In this document: piece after piece, positions 5,976 through 12,715 of the stretch
How positions within the stretch are numbered: position 1 is the first letter of the stretch
Layout of the letters: the number at the start of each line of letters is the position of its first letter
Assembly (NCBI GenBank): GCA_002329445.1
Contig: DCTU01000279.1
Coordinates: 6,614 to 19,328, forward strand
Direction of reading: 5' to 3'
Length of the DNA: 12,715 nt
DNA from: a bacterium UBP9_UBA1432
Lineage (GTDB): Bacteria; Vulcanimicrobiota; Xenobia; Xenobiales; Xenobiaceae
Translations under genes and position numbers: made by a program
Notes under the pieces: model-generated
What the model saw: only the letters and a program-made list of their open reading frames with translations
What the model was told of the DNA's origin: nothing
Database searches by the model: none

Positions 5976-7078
5976 ACCGTTTCGGGTTCTTGATCCATCC
6001 CCTGGGGATGCGGGACGTCGTGCGCCACCTTCCGAACGTGGCGGGGAAGCGCCCTCCCCTGGTCGAGAAGGTCCTGGAGTGGACCCCTTCCTACCACGCC
6101 TCCCACATCCACGGCATCCGTTCCACCCTGGACGGCCGGGAGGTGGAGGGCGACTTCTTCACGGTGCCCCTCTTCCCGCATCAAATCCTCAACCTGGACC
6201 GGCAGTTCGTGCTGAACCGGGTCTTGGACGCCTGCCGCCTGGCCGAAGAGCGAGGCGCGCAGATCATCGGTCTGGGAGGCTACACCTCGGTGGTCGGTTC
6301 GGCCGGGCGGACGGTGGCCGACACCATCCAGGCCGCGGTGACCAGCGGCAACTCCTACACCGTGGCCACCGCCATCGAGGGAGCCACGGCCGCGGCGCAG
6401 GCCCTGGACATCGACATGACGCGTGCCTCGGTGGCCGTGGTGGGGGCCACCGGATCCATCGGCAGCGTGTGCTCGCGAATCCTGGCCCGTCAGGGCGTGG
6501 GACGATTGAACCTGGTGGCCCGAAGCACCTCGCGCCTGCAGGTCCTGGCCGAGACCATCCGTCGCGAGACTCCGCGGGCCGCCGTGGCCCTGGACACCGA
6601 CATCGAGGCCGGGATCCGGGACGCCGACGTGATCGTCACCTGTACGACCTCCGGCGGCGGCATCCTGCGCCCCGAGGCCCTCAAGAGCGGGTGCGTGATC
6701 TGCGACGTGGCGGTTCCCCACGACGTCTGCCGCGAGGTGGCCCAACTCCGCCCCGACGTGCTGGTCCTGGAAGGAGGCGTGGTCGAGGCCCCGGGGGAGG
6801 CGCGCTTCAACTTCGACTTCGGCTTTCCCGAAGGGATCTGCCTGGCCTGCATGGCCGAGACCATGACGCTGGCCCTGGAAGGCCGCTTCGAGGACTTCAG
6901 CATCGGACGCGGCCTGGAGATGGAGAAGGTCGAGGAGATCCAGCGCCTGGCCACCCGTCACGGGTTCCGGCTGGCAGGCTTCCGCGCCTTCGACGAACCG
7001 ATCACCACCGATCGCATCGAAGAGGTCCGGGCCCTGGCCCGAGACCGCCGAAAGGGTCTGCGGGTGGTCTCGTCGTGA
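5972..7078 (+). CDS. Acyl-ACP reductase (AAR)-like, COG5322-type NAD(P)-dependent reductase
   Basis: A 368-residue protein resembling cyanobacterial long-chain acyl-ACP reductase, which reduces acyl-ACP or acyl-CoA to a fatty aldehyde with NADPH. Features matching the Synechococcus elongatus enzyme as I recall it are the N-terminal FGFLIHPL, LGGYTSVV (101-108), TSGNSYT (124-130), the Rossmann motif VAVVGATGSIGS (154-165), LEGGVVE (266-272), LACMAET (291-297) and LEGRFEDFSIGR (302-313). Cys293 aligns with the acylated catalytic Cys294 of that enzyme. It is about 27 residues longer, mostly as a C-terminal extension. The GTG start overlaps the preceding stop (GTGA). No aldehyde-deformylating oxygenase gene adjoins it, and neighbours instead include an aminotransferase. 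Such proteins are often mislabelled shikimate/quinate dehydrogenase. Family is well supported; substrate and product are inferred. Confidence 0.85.
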   Translation: MNRFGFLIHPLGMRDVVRHLPNVAGKRPPLVEKVLEWTPSYHASHIHGIRSTLDGREVEGDFFTVPLFPHQILNLDRQFVLNRVLDACRLAEERGAQIIGLGGYTSVVGSAGRTVADTIQAAVTSGNSYTVATAIEGATAAAQALDIDMTRASVAVVGATGSIGSVCSRILARQGVGRLNLVARSTSRLQVLAETIRRETPRAAVALDTDIEAGIRDADVIVTCTTSGGGILRPEALKSGCVICDVAVPHDVCREVAQLRPDVLVLEGGVVEAPGEARFNFDFGFPEGICLACMAETMTLALEGRFEDFSIGRGLEMEKVEEIQRLATRHGFRLAGFRAFDEPITTDRIEEVRALARDRRKGLRVVSS

Positions 7079-8067
7079 GGACCATCGTCAGCGTCAGCAT
7101 CGGGTCCTCGGCCCGGGACCACGAGGTCGAGGCGGTCCTCCTGGGGGAATCCTTCCGGATCCGTCGGGTGGGGACGGATGGCGACATGCGCAAGGCCCGC
7201 GACATCCTGGCCGCCCTGGATGGGACCGTGGACGCCATCGGCCTGGGTGGCCTGGACGTCTATCTGTACAGCCGCGACCAGCGCTACACCCTGCGGGATG
7301 GGCAGCGCATGATGGACTGCGTGAAGACCACCCCGGTGGTGGACGGCAGCGGCCTGAAGAACACCCTGGAACGGGAGACCATCCGCTACCTGCTCCAGGA
7401 CGGCCGGATTCCCCTCAAAGAGCGCAAGGTCCTCATGGTCTGCGCGATGGATCGCTTCGGCATGGCCGAGGCCCTGGAAGAGGCTGGCGCCCGGGTGGTC
7501 TACGGGGACCTGATCTTCACATTGGGCGTCGACAAGCCCCTGAAGAGCCTGGACGAGTTGGCCGACCATGCCAACCGCCTCCTGCCGGAGGTGGCCCGGA
7601 TGCCGATCAGCATGATCTACCCGGTCGGCCGTTCGCAGGCCCTCATCGAGCCCAACGAACTGACCCGGCCCTACTATGAAGAGGCCGAGATCCTGGCGGG
7701 GGACTTCCACTTCATCCGCCGCCGGATGCCCGACTCGTTGCCGGGCAAGGTGGTCCTGACCAACACCGTCACCAGGCAGGACCTCGAAGAGCTCCGCCGC
7801 CGCGGAGTGACCTGGCTTATCACCACCACCCCTGAATTCCAGGGGCGTTCCTTTGGGACCAACGTCCTGGAGGCAGTGCTTCTGGCCATCCTGGGCAAGC
7901 GCTGGGAGGAGGTCCGCCCAGAAGACTACCTGGACCTGATCCATCGGCTGGACCTCAAACCTCGACTCGTCGAGCTGAACCCGGCGGCCGAGCCGTCCGC
8001 CGCCCCCCCGAATGACGAGCGCCCGAGCGGCGTCCGCGACACCCATCTGGAGGAGACCCATGGCTGA
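7075..8067 (+). CDS. Protein of the family labelled 'quinate 5-dehydrogenase' (function unestablished)
   Basis: A 330-residue protein starting at GTG 7075, whose GTGA overlaps the stop of the reductase gene. It opens with RTIVSVSIGSSARDHEVE and contains VDAIGLGGLDVYLY, TTPVVDGSGLKNTLER, a central strand-turn VLMVCAMDRFGMAEAL, and FGTNVLEAVLLAILGK near the C-terminus. The last 28 residues or so are polar and probably disordered. From memory these segments match proteins annotated 'quinate 5-dehydrogenase' in some Firmicutes. I see no canonical GxGxxG dinucleotide site and none of the shikimate dehydrogenase motifs, so the name is doubtful. No signal peptide or transmembrane helix. Its coupling to the AAR homologue suggests a shared pathway or complex. 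It ends inside the start of greA. Confidence 0.8.
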   Translation: MRTIVSVSIGSSARDHEVEAVLLGESFRIRRVGTDGDMRKARDILAALDGTVDAIGLGGLDVYLYSRDQRYTLRDGQRMMDCVKTTPVVDGSGLKNTLERETIRYLLQDGRIPLKERKVLMVCAMDRFGMAEALEEAGARVVYGDLIFTLGVDKPLKSLDELADHANRLLPEVARMPISMIYPVGRSQALIEPNELTRPYYEEAEILAGDFHFIRRRMPDSLPGKVVLTNTVTRQDLEELRRRGVTWLITTTPEFQGRSFGTNVLEAVLLAILGKRWEEVRPEDYLDLIHRLDLKPRLVELNPAAEPSAAPPNDERPSGVRDTHLEETHG

Positions 8068-8545
8068 AGAAACCACCCTTCTGACCGAGGAAGGGCACAG
8101 GAAGTACGTCGATCGCCTGAACTATCTCAAGACCGTGCGGCGTGGTCAGGTCGCCGAGCGCATCCGCACAGCCAAGGAGTTCGGCGACATCTCGGAGAAC
8201 GCCGAGTACGAAAGCGCCAAGGCCGAGCAGGCCTTCGTCGAAGGCGAGATCTCGGAACTCGAGAAGCTTCTGCGCCGGGCGCAGATCATCAAGAAGAACG
8301 AAGTCCGCACCGACGAGGTCGGACTGATGACCCGGGTCACCATCGAAGAGGCCGCCAGCGGCGAGAAGATGACGGTGGACCTGGTGGGCAGCAAGGAGTC
8401 CGACCCCAAGACCGGACGCATCTCCAACGAGTCCCCGATCGGCGCCGCGCTGCTGGGCAAGCGGGTCGGCCAGACCGTCGACGTGAAGGCCCCCGGCGGG
8501 GTCAGCACCTGGAAGGTCCTGGAGATCAAGTCGGCGCTGGCCTGA
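8060..8545 (+). CDS. greA: Transcription elongation factor GreA
   Basis: A 161-residue protein of standard length. The N-terminal coiled coil (about 8-80) holds the tip motif EFGDISENAEYESAK; Asp43 and Glu46 correspond to the catalytic acids (Asp41 and Glu44 in E. coli) inserted into the RNA polymerase secondary channel to stimulate cleavage of backtracked RNA. The C-terminal FKBP-like domain has VDLVGSKESDP and the signature ESPIGAALLGKRVG. ATG 8060 follows GGAGGAG and overlaps the end of the upstream gene by eight bases, so it is translated from the same message as the aminotransferase-reductase cluster. Confidence 0.97.
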   Translation: MAEETTLLTEEGHRKYVDRLNYLKTVRRGQVAERIRTAKEFGDISENAEYESAKAEQAFVEGEISELEKLLRRAQIIKKNEVRTDEVGLMTRVTIEEAASGEKMTVDLVGSKESDPKTGRISNESPIGAALLGKRVGQTVDVKAPGGVSTWKVLEIKSALA

Positions 8546-8567
8546 TCCCACCTTTTCCCCAACCCGG

Positions 8568-8600
8568 CTCCCGGAACCGTCCGGGGGTCGATTTCGTTTG
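8568..8600 (+). terminator. Weak hairpin with T-rich tail between greA and lysS
   Basis: CCCGGA (8570-8575) pairs with TCCGGG (8580-8585) around ACCG, extendable by a G-U and a C-G pair, followed by TCGATTTCGTTTG. The stem is short and the T tract interrupted, so it may end only part of the transcripts or be incidental. The gap to lysS is 69 bases, the largest within this gene string. Confidence 0.4.
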
Positions 8601-8614
8601 CAAGGAGAGCCCTC

Positions 8615-10153
8615 ATGGCGGAAGAACCCACCCAGGCTGAAGGCCTTGAATCGGGCCTGGCCGAGCAGATGGCAGTGCGCCGGGAGCACCTGGAGTCTCT
8701 GGCCAGGACCGGCCAGGACCCCTTCGGGTCGCGGTTCGACCGCAATGCCACCGCGGCCAGCATCCAGGCGGACTTCGGACACCTGCCCCCCGACGGTGAG
8801 GGTGGCCTGGTCCGCGTGGCCGGCCGGATCTCCAGCCGTCGTGGGCACGGGAAGGCCACCTTCATGGACCTGGTGGACCTCTCCGGGCGGATCCAGCTCT
8901 ACCTGAAGATCGACGAGGTGGGCGAAGACTCCTACCGTCGGTTGGACCTGGTCGACCTGGGCGATCTCCTGACCGTCACCGGAACCGTCTTCCGGACCCG
9001 CCGGGGAGAACTCTCGGTCCGGGTCCGGGAGTGGGCCGTGGCGGCCAAGGCCCTGCGCCCCCCGCCCGAGAAGTGGCACGGACTGCGCGACGTCGAGGTC
9101 CGCTATCGTCAGCGCTACGCGGATCTCCTGTCCAACGCCGAGGTGCGCCAGACCTTCGTCCTGCGCAGCCGCATCCTCTCGGCCATCCGCCAGTACCTGG
9201 ATCACCAGGGCTTCATGGAAGTCGAGACCCCGACCATGTCCGCCCTGGCGGGGGGTGCGGCCGCGCGTCCCTTCATCACCCACCACAACGCCCTGGACAT
9301 GAAGCTGTATCTTCGGATCGCCACTGAACTCTACCTCAAGAGATGCATCGTGGGCGGCCTGGAGAAGGTCTACGAGATCGGCCGAATCTTCCGCAACGAG
9401 GGGATCTCCACCCGTCACAATCCCGAGTTCACCATGCTGGAGCTGTACGAGGCATGGTCGGACTATCACGGAATGATGGAGATCACCGAGGGCATCCTGG
9501 ACCACGTCTGCACCCACGTCCTGGGGACCCACCAGGTCGAGGTGGAAGGGCAGACGATCGACCTCAAGCCCCCCTTCGCCCGGCGCACCATGGACGAGCT
9601 CCTGCGTCAGCACGCCGGGGTGGGCCTGAACGAGCTGCGCCAGGGCGACCGGGCCAGGGAACTGGCCCGTGAGCTGGGGATTCCCCTGGCCGACAAGGCC
9701 CATTCGCTGGCCCATCTGATCGACAAGATCTTTGAAGCCACCTGCGAAGAGCACCTGGTCCAACCGACCTTCGTCCTGGACTATCCCATCGAACTCTCCC
9801 CCCTGGCCAAGCGCCAGGCGGAGGACCCCAGCCTGACCTATCGCTTCGAGCTCTTCGTCCGCGGCTCGGAGCTGGCCAACGCCTTCTCCGAGCTCAACGA
9901 CCCCTTCGATCAGCGCGAGCGCTTTGAGCAGCAGCAGGCCCTCAAGGACGTTGACGAGGAGGCCCACCCCCTGGACGAGGACTTCCTGACCGCCCTGGAA
10001 TACGGGATGCCCCCGACCGGCGGCCTGGGCATCGGGATCGATCGGCTGATCATGCTGCTGACCGGGAAGACGACCATCCGCGACGTCCTGCTCTTCCCCC
10101 TGATGCGCCCACGCGTCGAAGGCCCTGGCGCGACCGGCCCCGGTCAGATATAA
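8615..10153 (+). CDS. lysS: Lysyl-tRNA synthetase, class II
   Basis: A 512-residue enzyme that charges tRNA-Lys. The N-terminal helix (20-35) leads into an OB-fold anticodon-binding domain (65-140, with VRVAGRISSRRGHGKATFMDL). The catalytic core shows class II motif 1 around GFMEVETPTMS (199-209), motif 2 from RIFRNEGISTRHNPEFTMLE (257-276) and motif 3 GLGIGIDRLIMLLT (470-483). YRFELFVRGSELANAFSELND and the final FPLMRP are typical of bacterial LysS. ATG 8615 is preceded by AAGGAG with usual spacing. Downstream of greA, an arrangement common in bacteria. A Gly/Pro-rich tail of about 12 residues follows the conserved end. Confidence 0.97.
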   Translation: MAEEPTQAEGLESGLAEQMAVRREHLESLARTGQDPFGSRFDRNATAASIQADFGHLPPDGEGGLVRVAGRISSRRGHGKATFMDLVDLSGRIQLYLKIDEVGEDSYRRLDLVDLGDLLTVTGTVFRTRRGELSVRVREWAVAAKALRPPPEKWHGLRDVEVRYRQRYADLLSNAEVRQTFVLRSRILSAIRQYLDHQGFMEVETPTMSALAGGAAARPFITHHNALDMKLYLRIATELYLKRCIVGGLEKVYEIGRIFRNEGISTRHNPEFTMLELYEAWSDYHGMMEITEGILDHVCTHVLGTHQVEVEGQTIDLKPPFARRTMDELLRQHAGVGLNELRQGDRARELARELGIPLADKAHSLAHLIDKIFEATCEEHLVQPTFVLDYPIELSPLAKRQAEDPSLTYRFELFVRGSELANAFSELNDPFDQRERFEQQQALKDVDEEAHPLDEDFLTALEYGMPPTGGLGIGIDRLIMLLTGKTTIRDVLLFPLMRPRVEGPGATGPGQI

Positions 10154-10154
10154 T
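10149..10154 (+). promoter_or_regulatory. Perfect TATAAT -10-like element across the lysS stop
   Basis: TATAAT at 10149-10154 includes the lysS stop codon and lies 27 bases before the start of the membrane TPR gene, leaving room for its SD (AAAGGAG). The matching -35 is poor: CTGGCG at 18 bases or TGGCGC at 17 bases. A perfect hexamer is uncommon in DNA this GC-rich, so a secondary promoter is possible. Confidence 0.35.
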
Positions 10155-10180
10155 CGCGCCACCTGAAAGGAGCCGAGCCC

Positions 10181-10729
10181 ATGGCCCATGAGATGCCCCC
10201 CGAGAGCACGCCCCTCGAGAACAGCCCCCCGGAGGTGGAGCCCATCGAGCCCCAACCGGATCGCCTCCACCGCCTGAAGGTCCTGGCCCTGGCGCTCCTG
10301 GTGCCGGCCGCCCTCCTGCTGGGGCTCTCCTCCTTCCAGGAATACCGGGTCTTCGAACAGGCCACCGAGCACCTGCTGCAGGCCGATGCCCTGGCCGAGC
10401 AGGAGAAGCCCCGCGAGGCCCTGATCGAGCTGGAGAAGTGCGTGGCCGCCTATCCGGGCTACTACGAGGCCTACAACCTGATGGCCTCGCTGCACTACCA
10501 CGACAAGAACTTCGAAGCCGCCGTCCACGCCTACAAGAGGGGTCTGGAGGCCCTTCCCGACCACGGTCTGCTCCATCTGAACACCGCGGAGATGCTGATC
10601 TACGCCAAACGCCCCGCCGAAGCCCTGCCCCTCGCCGAGCGGGCTGCCCAGCTTCTGCCGGGGGATCCACGGCCGTCCCAGTTGATCCAGCGCTGCCGCA
10701 CGGAGATGGCCCAGGACGCCACCTCCTGA
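10181..10729 (+). CDS. Membrane-anchored TPR protein
   Basis: A 182-residue protein with three parts: a Pro/Glu-rich N-terminal tail (1-27), one transmembrane helix at about 33-52 (LKVLALALLVPAALLLGLS) preceded by basic RLHRLK, and three TPR units from about 58 to 165. Basic residues before the helix suggest the N-terminus stays in the cytosol and the TPR part faces outward. This layout is seen in envelope assembly and cell-division accessory proteins, but no specific family was recognised. ATG 10181 follows AAAGGAG by eight bases. It lies 27 bases after lysS and ahead of a large hairpin, so it is the last gene of the plus-strand string. Confidence 0.85.
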   Translation: MAHEMPPESTPLENSPPEVEPIEPQPDRLHRLKVLALALLVPAALLLGLSSFQEYRVFEQATEHLLQADALAEQEKPREALIELEKCVAAYPGYYEAYNLMASLHYHDKNFEAAVHAYKRGLEALPDHGLLHLNTAEMLIYAKRPAEALPLAERAAQLLPGDPRPSQLIQRCRTEMAQDATS

Positions 10730-10748
10730 CCCCACGGCCGTCCGACCA

Positions 10749-10784
10749 CGAAGGGCCGGCCCCCCTCAGGGGACCGGCCCTTCG
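10749..10784. terminator. Bidirectional terminator between convergent genes
   Basis: CGAAGGGCCGG (10749-10759) pairs perfectly with CCGGCCCTTCG (10774-10784). Four further C-G pairs extend the stem past a bulged A (10773). It lies midway between the stops of the membrane TPR gene (10729) and recQ (10817). No U tract follows on either strand, so efficiency is uncertain, though the position favours termination in both directions. Confidence 0.65.
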
Positions 10785-10816
10785 CCCATGCCCGGAGGAT
10801 TCGGTTCCGGAAGGAC

Positions 10817-12610
10817 TCAGGCGGAGCGCAGGACTTCCAAGAAGATCTGGCCGTAGCGGGCCAGCTTGACCTCGCCCACCCCCGGCACCTCGGCCATCTC
10901 CTCCAGGGTCGCGGGACGAGACTGGACCATGGCCAGGAGCGTGTTGTCGTGGAAGATGACGTAGGGGGGGATCCTCTCCTGGCGAGCCAGTTCCAGACGC
11001 TTGCGGCGCAGGGCCTCGAAGAGGTCGCTCTCGACGGCCGGAACGCGGACGGGAAGGGCCTTGCTGCGAGACCGCTGGCGGGCGGCGACCGGATCCTGCC
11101 GCAGTGGAAAGCTCCGCCGCCCCTTCAACACGTCCCAACTGGCCGGGGTCAGGCGCAGCCCACCGTAGCCCTCCATGTCCACTTCCACCAGGCCTGCGGC
11201 AGCCAGTTGGCGGAACACCGAGGACCATTCCCGGGCACTGGACTCGCGGCCCACCCCGAAGGTGGGCAGGCGATCGTGTCCGGCCCTCTGGATCCGGGGG
11301 TTGGCCCGCCCCAGCAGGACATCGACCAGATAGCCCACCCCATAACGCTCGCCCGTCCGCTTGATGCACGAGAGGGCCATCTGGGCTGCGATGGTGCCTT
11401 CGACGATCGCCACGGGATGCAGGCAGGTGTCGCAGTTGCCGCAGCGCTCGGGGAGTTCCTCCCCGAAGTAGCGCAACAGGACCTGGCGTCGGCACCCGGC
11501 CGTCTCGCAGAAGCCCAGCATGGCGTCCAGCTTGCGCCGCTCCAGGGCTCGACGCTCGGGAGGCGCCTGGGAGCGGCTCATGAGCTGGAGAAGACCCATC
11601 ACGTCGGCCAGGCCATAAGCCATCCAGGCCGTGGCCGGAAGGCCATCCCGCCCGGCGCGTCCGGTCTCCTGATAGTAGGCCTCGACGCTCTTGGGCATGT
11701 CCAGGTGGGCCACGAAGCGGACGTTGGGTTTGTCGATCCCCATCCCGAATGCCACGGTAGCCACCATGACCACCCCCTCCTCGTGGAGGAAGCGCTCCTG
11801 GTTGCGCTGGCGCTCGTCCGAGGTCATCCCGGCATGGTAGGGCAAGGCCTCCAGGCCTTCCTCCCGCAGCCACCCGGCCGCCCGGTCCACCCGCGCGCGG
11901 GTCTGGCAGTAGACGATCCCCGCCTCTCCGGGGTGATGGGAGCGGTAGAACTCCAGGAACTGCCGCCGCACCTCCTGCTTGGGTTGGATCAGGTACTGGA
12001 TGTTGGGACGGTCGAAGCCGCTGATGAACTTCCTGGCCTGGAAGAGTTCCAGACGTTGCAGGATGTCGGCGCGCGTAGGCTCGTCGGCCGTGGCCGTCAG
12101 GGCAATCCGCGGAACGTCGGGAAAACGCCGGTGCAGCTCGGCCAGTTGGAGGTACTCGGGACGGAAGTCATGGCCCCACTGCGAGACGCAGTGCGCCTCG
12201 TCGATGGCGATCAGCGACAGCCGACAACTCTCGAGCATGTCCAGGAAACCGGACATGACGGCTCGTTCGGGGGACACGTAGAGCAAGTCCAGCTCCCCCC
12301 GGCACAGGGCACGGCACGTCCGGCGCGACTCCTCGCCATCCTGGGCCGAGTTCAGGCAGGACGCAGCCACGCCCATGCGCTGCAACGCCCCGACCTGGTC
12401 CTGCATCAAGGCGATCAGCGGAGAAACCACCAGGCCCGTCCCCGGTCGCGCCATGGCGGGGATCTGGTAGCACAGCGACTTGCCTCCCCCCGTGGGCATC
12501 AGGACCAGGGCGTCCCCGCCCGAGACCACATGGTCCACCACCTGCTCCTGCAACCCGCGGAAACAGGTGAAGCCGAAGACCCGGCGGAGAAGATCGTGGA
12601 CTTGGGACAA
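10817..12610 (-). CDS. recQ: ATP-dependent DNA helicase RecQ
   Basis: A 597-residue superfamily 2 helicase, 3'-5', acting in recombination, fork repair and unwinding of structured DNA. Motif 0 is FRGLQEQ (17-23), Walker A MPTGGGKS (38-45), the DEAH box IDEAHCVSQWGHDFRPEY (136-153) with the aromatic-rich loop, motif III ALTATAD (170-176) and motif VI YYQETGRAGRDG (312-323). The RecQ C-terminal zinc site has Cys373, Cys390, Cys393 and Cys396, the spacing of E. coli RecQ. A winged-helix domain follows, and a full HRDC domain ends the protein (about 528-597, IPPYVIFHDNTLL). Length is normal. The start is TTG 12610 with only a weak GGGG upstream. No in-frame ATG lies close to the conserved N-terminus, so TTG is accepted with some doubt. 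Confidence 0.96.
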   Translation of the reverse strand: MSQVHDLLRRVFGFTCFRGLQEQVVDHVVSGGDALVLMPTGGGKSLCYQIPAMARPGTGLVVSPLIALMQDQVGALQRMGVAASCLNSAQDGEESRRTCRALCRGELDLLYVSPERAVMSGFLDMLESCRLSLIAIDEAHCVSQWGHDFRPEYLQLAELHRRFPDVPRIALTATADEPTRADILQRLELFQARKFISGFDRPNIQYLIQPKQEVRRQFLEFYRSHHPGEAGIVYCQTRARVDRAAGWLREEGLEALPYHAGMTSDERQRNQERFLHEEGVVMVATVAFGMGIDKPNVRFVAHLDMPKSVEAYYQETGRAGRDGLPATAWMAYGLADVMGLLQLMSRSQAPPERRALERRKLDAMLGFCETAGCRRQVLLRYFGEELPERCGNCDTCLHPVAIVEGTIAAQMALSCIKRTGERYGVGYLVDVLLGRANPRIQRAGHDRLPTFGVGRESSAREWSSVFRQLAAAGLVEVDMEGYGGLRLTPASWDVLKGRRSFPLRQDPVAARQRSRSKALPVRVPAVESDLFEALRRKRLELARQERIPPYVIFHDNTLLAMVQSRPATLEEMAEVPGVGEVKLARYGQIFLEVLRSA

Positions 12611-12676
12611 GACAATACCCCGATTTCGGCTTGGAGCTCACCCCACGGGGGGGCGGGGCGGGGTTCCCCGAGGGCT

Positions 12677-12715
12677 TCAGGAGTCCTCCAGGCGGCCCCT
12701 CAGCGCTTCAATCCC
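12677..12715 (-). CDS. Possible 3' end of a gene upstream of recQ (partial)
   Basis: Reading inward from the window edge, the minus strand gives GIEALRGRLEDS and then TGA at 12679-12677. The composition suits an amphipathic C-terminal helix. If real, the gene lies 66 bases upstream of recQ and could share its transcript. Twelve codons cannot identify it. Confidence 0.3.
   Translation of the reverse strand, partial: GIEALRGRLEDS

Noticed and set aside
5576..6961. A 461-codon minus-strand frame opposite the SRPBCC and reductase genes
   Set aside because: It is antisense to two recognised genes and has no motif or SD.
5972..7078. Naming the reductase as shikimate or quinate dehydrogenase
   Set aside because: Shikimate dehydrogenase motifs are missing, while the AAR cysteine and flanking segments are present.
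7955..10735. A 926-codon open frame on the minus strand antisense to greA, lysS and the membrane TPR gene
   Set aside because: The plus-strand genes are unmistakable. Long antisense frames are expected in GC-rich DNA, and the translation is low-complexity Gly/Gln/Val without recognisable domains.

Overview
The window is GC-rich bacterial DNA with tightly packed genes, short gaps, start/stop overlaps, strong Shine-Dalgarno (SD) sites and many GTG or TTG starts. No ribosomal RNA, tRNA, transposase, phage gene or CRISPR array was seen. The lineage cannot be fixed from the sequence. The lysyl-tRNA synthetase and the 'predicted dehydrogenase' genes recall GC-rich Firmicutes-like or little-cultured phyla, and the Met/Gly-rich EF-hand protein looks like those of little-studied lineages. 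I would not name a phylum.

Left part (about 1-4050, minus strand except a possible gene tail at 1-34): a 426-residue Met/Gly-rich protein with EF-hand calcium loops (2707-3987) has its own promoter and an intrinsic terminator. Behind it lies a three-gene operon: a protein of about ten TPR repeats (1360-2541), an unrecognised 239-residue protein (638-1357) and a four-TPR protein (158-634), with gaps of only 2-3 bases.

Centre (4053-8067, plus strand): a leader with an intrinsic-terminator-like hairpin and a possible SD-masking hairpin precedes four coupled genes. These encode a class III PLP aminotransferase, a SRPBCC/START-fold protein, a homologue of cyanobacterial long-chain acyl-ACP reductase (AAR, COG5322 type) that keeps the catalytic cysteine, and a protein of the poorly understood family often labelled 'quinate 5-dehydrogenase'. 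This is the most unusual part of the window. One inferred reading is reduction of an acyl thioester to an aldehyde followed by transamination to an amine, with the SRPBCC protein handling a hydrophobic ligand. No decarbonylase gene (ADO) is next to it, so alkane synthesis as in cyanobacteria is not indicated locally.

Right part: the cluster runs by an 8-base overlap into greA, then lysS and a membrane-anchored TPR protein, all on the plus strand. A large hairpin at 10749-10784 separates these from the convergent recQ helicase gene (10817-12610, minus). The last 39 bases may be the 3' end of another minus-strand gene.
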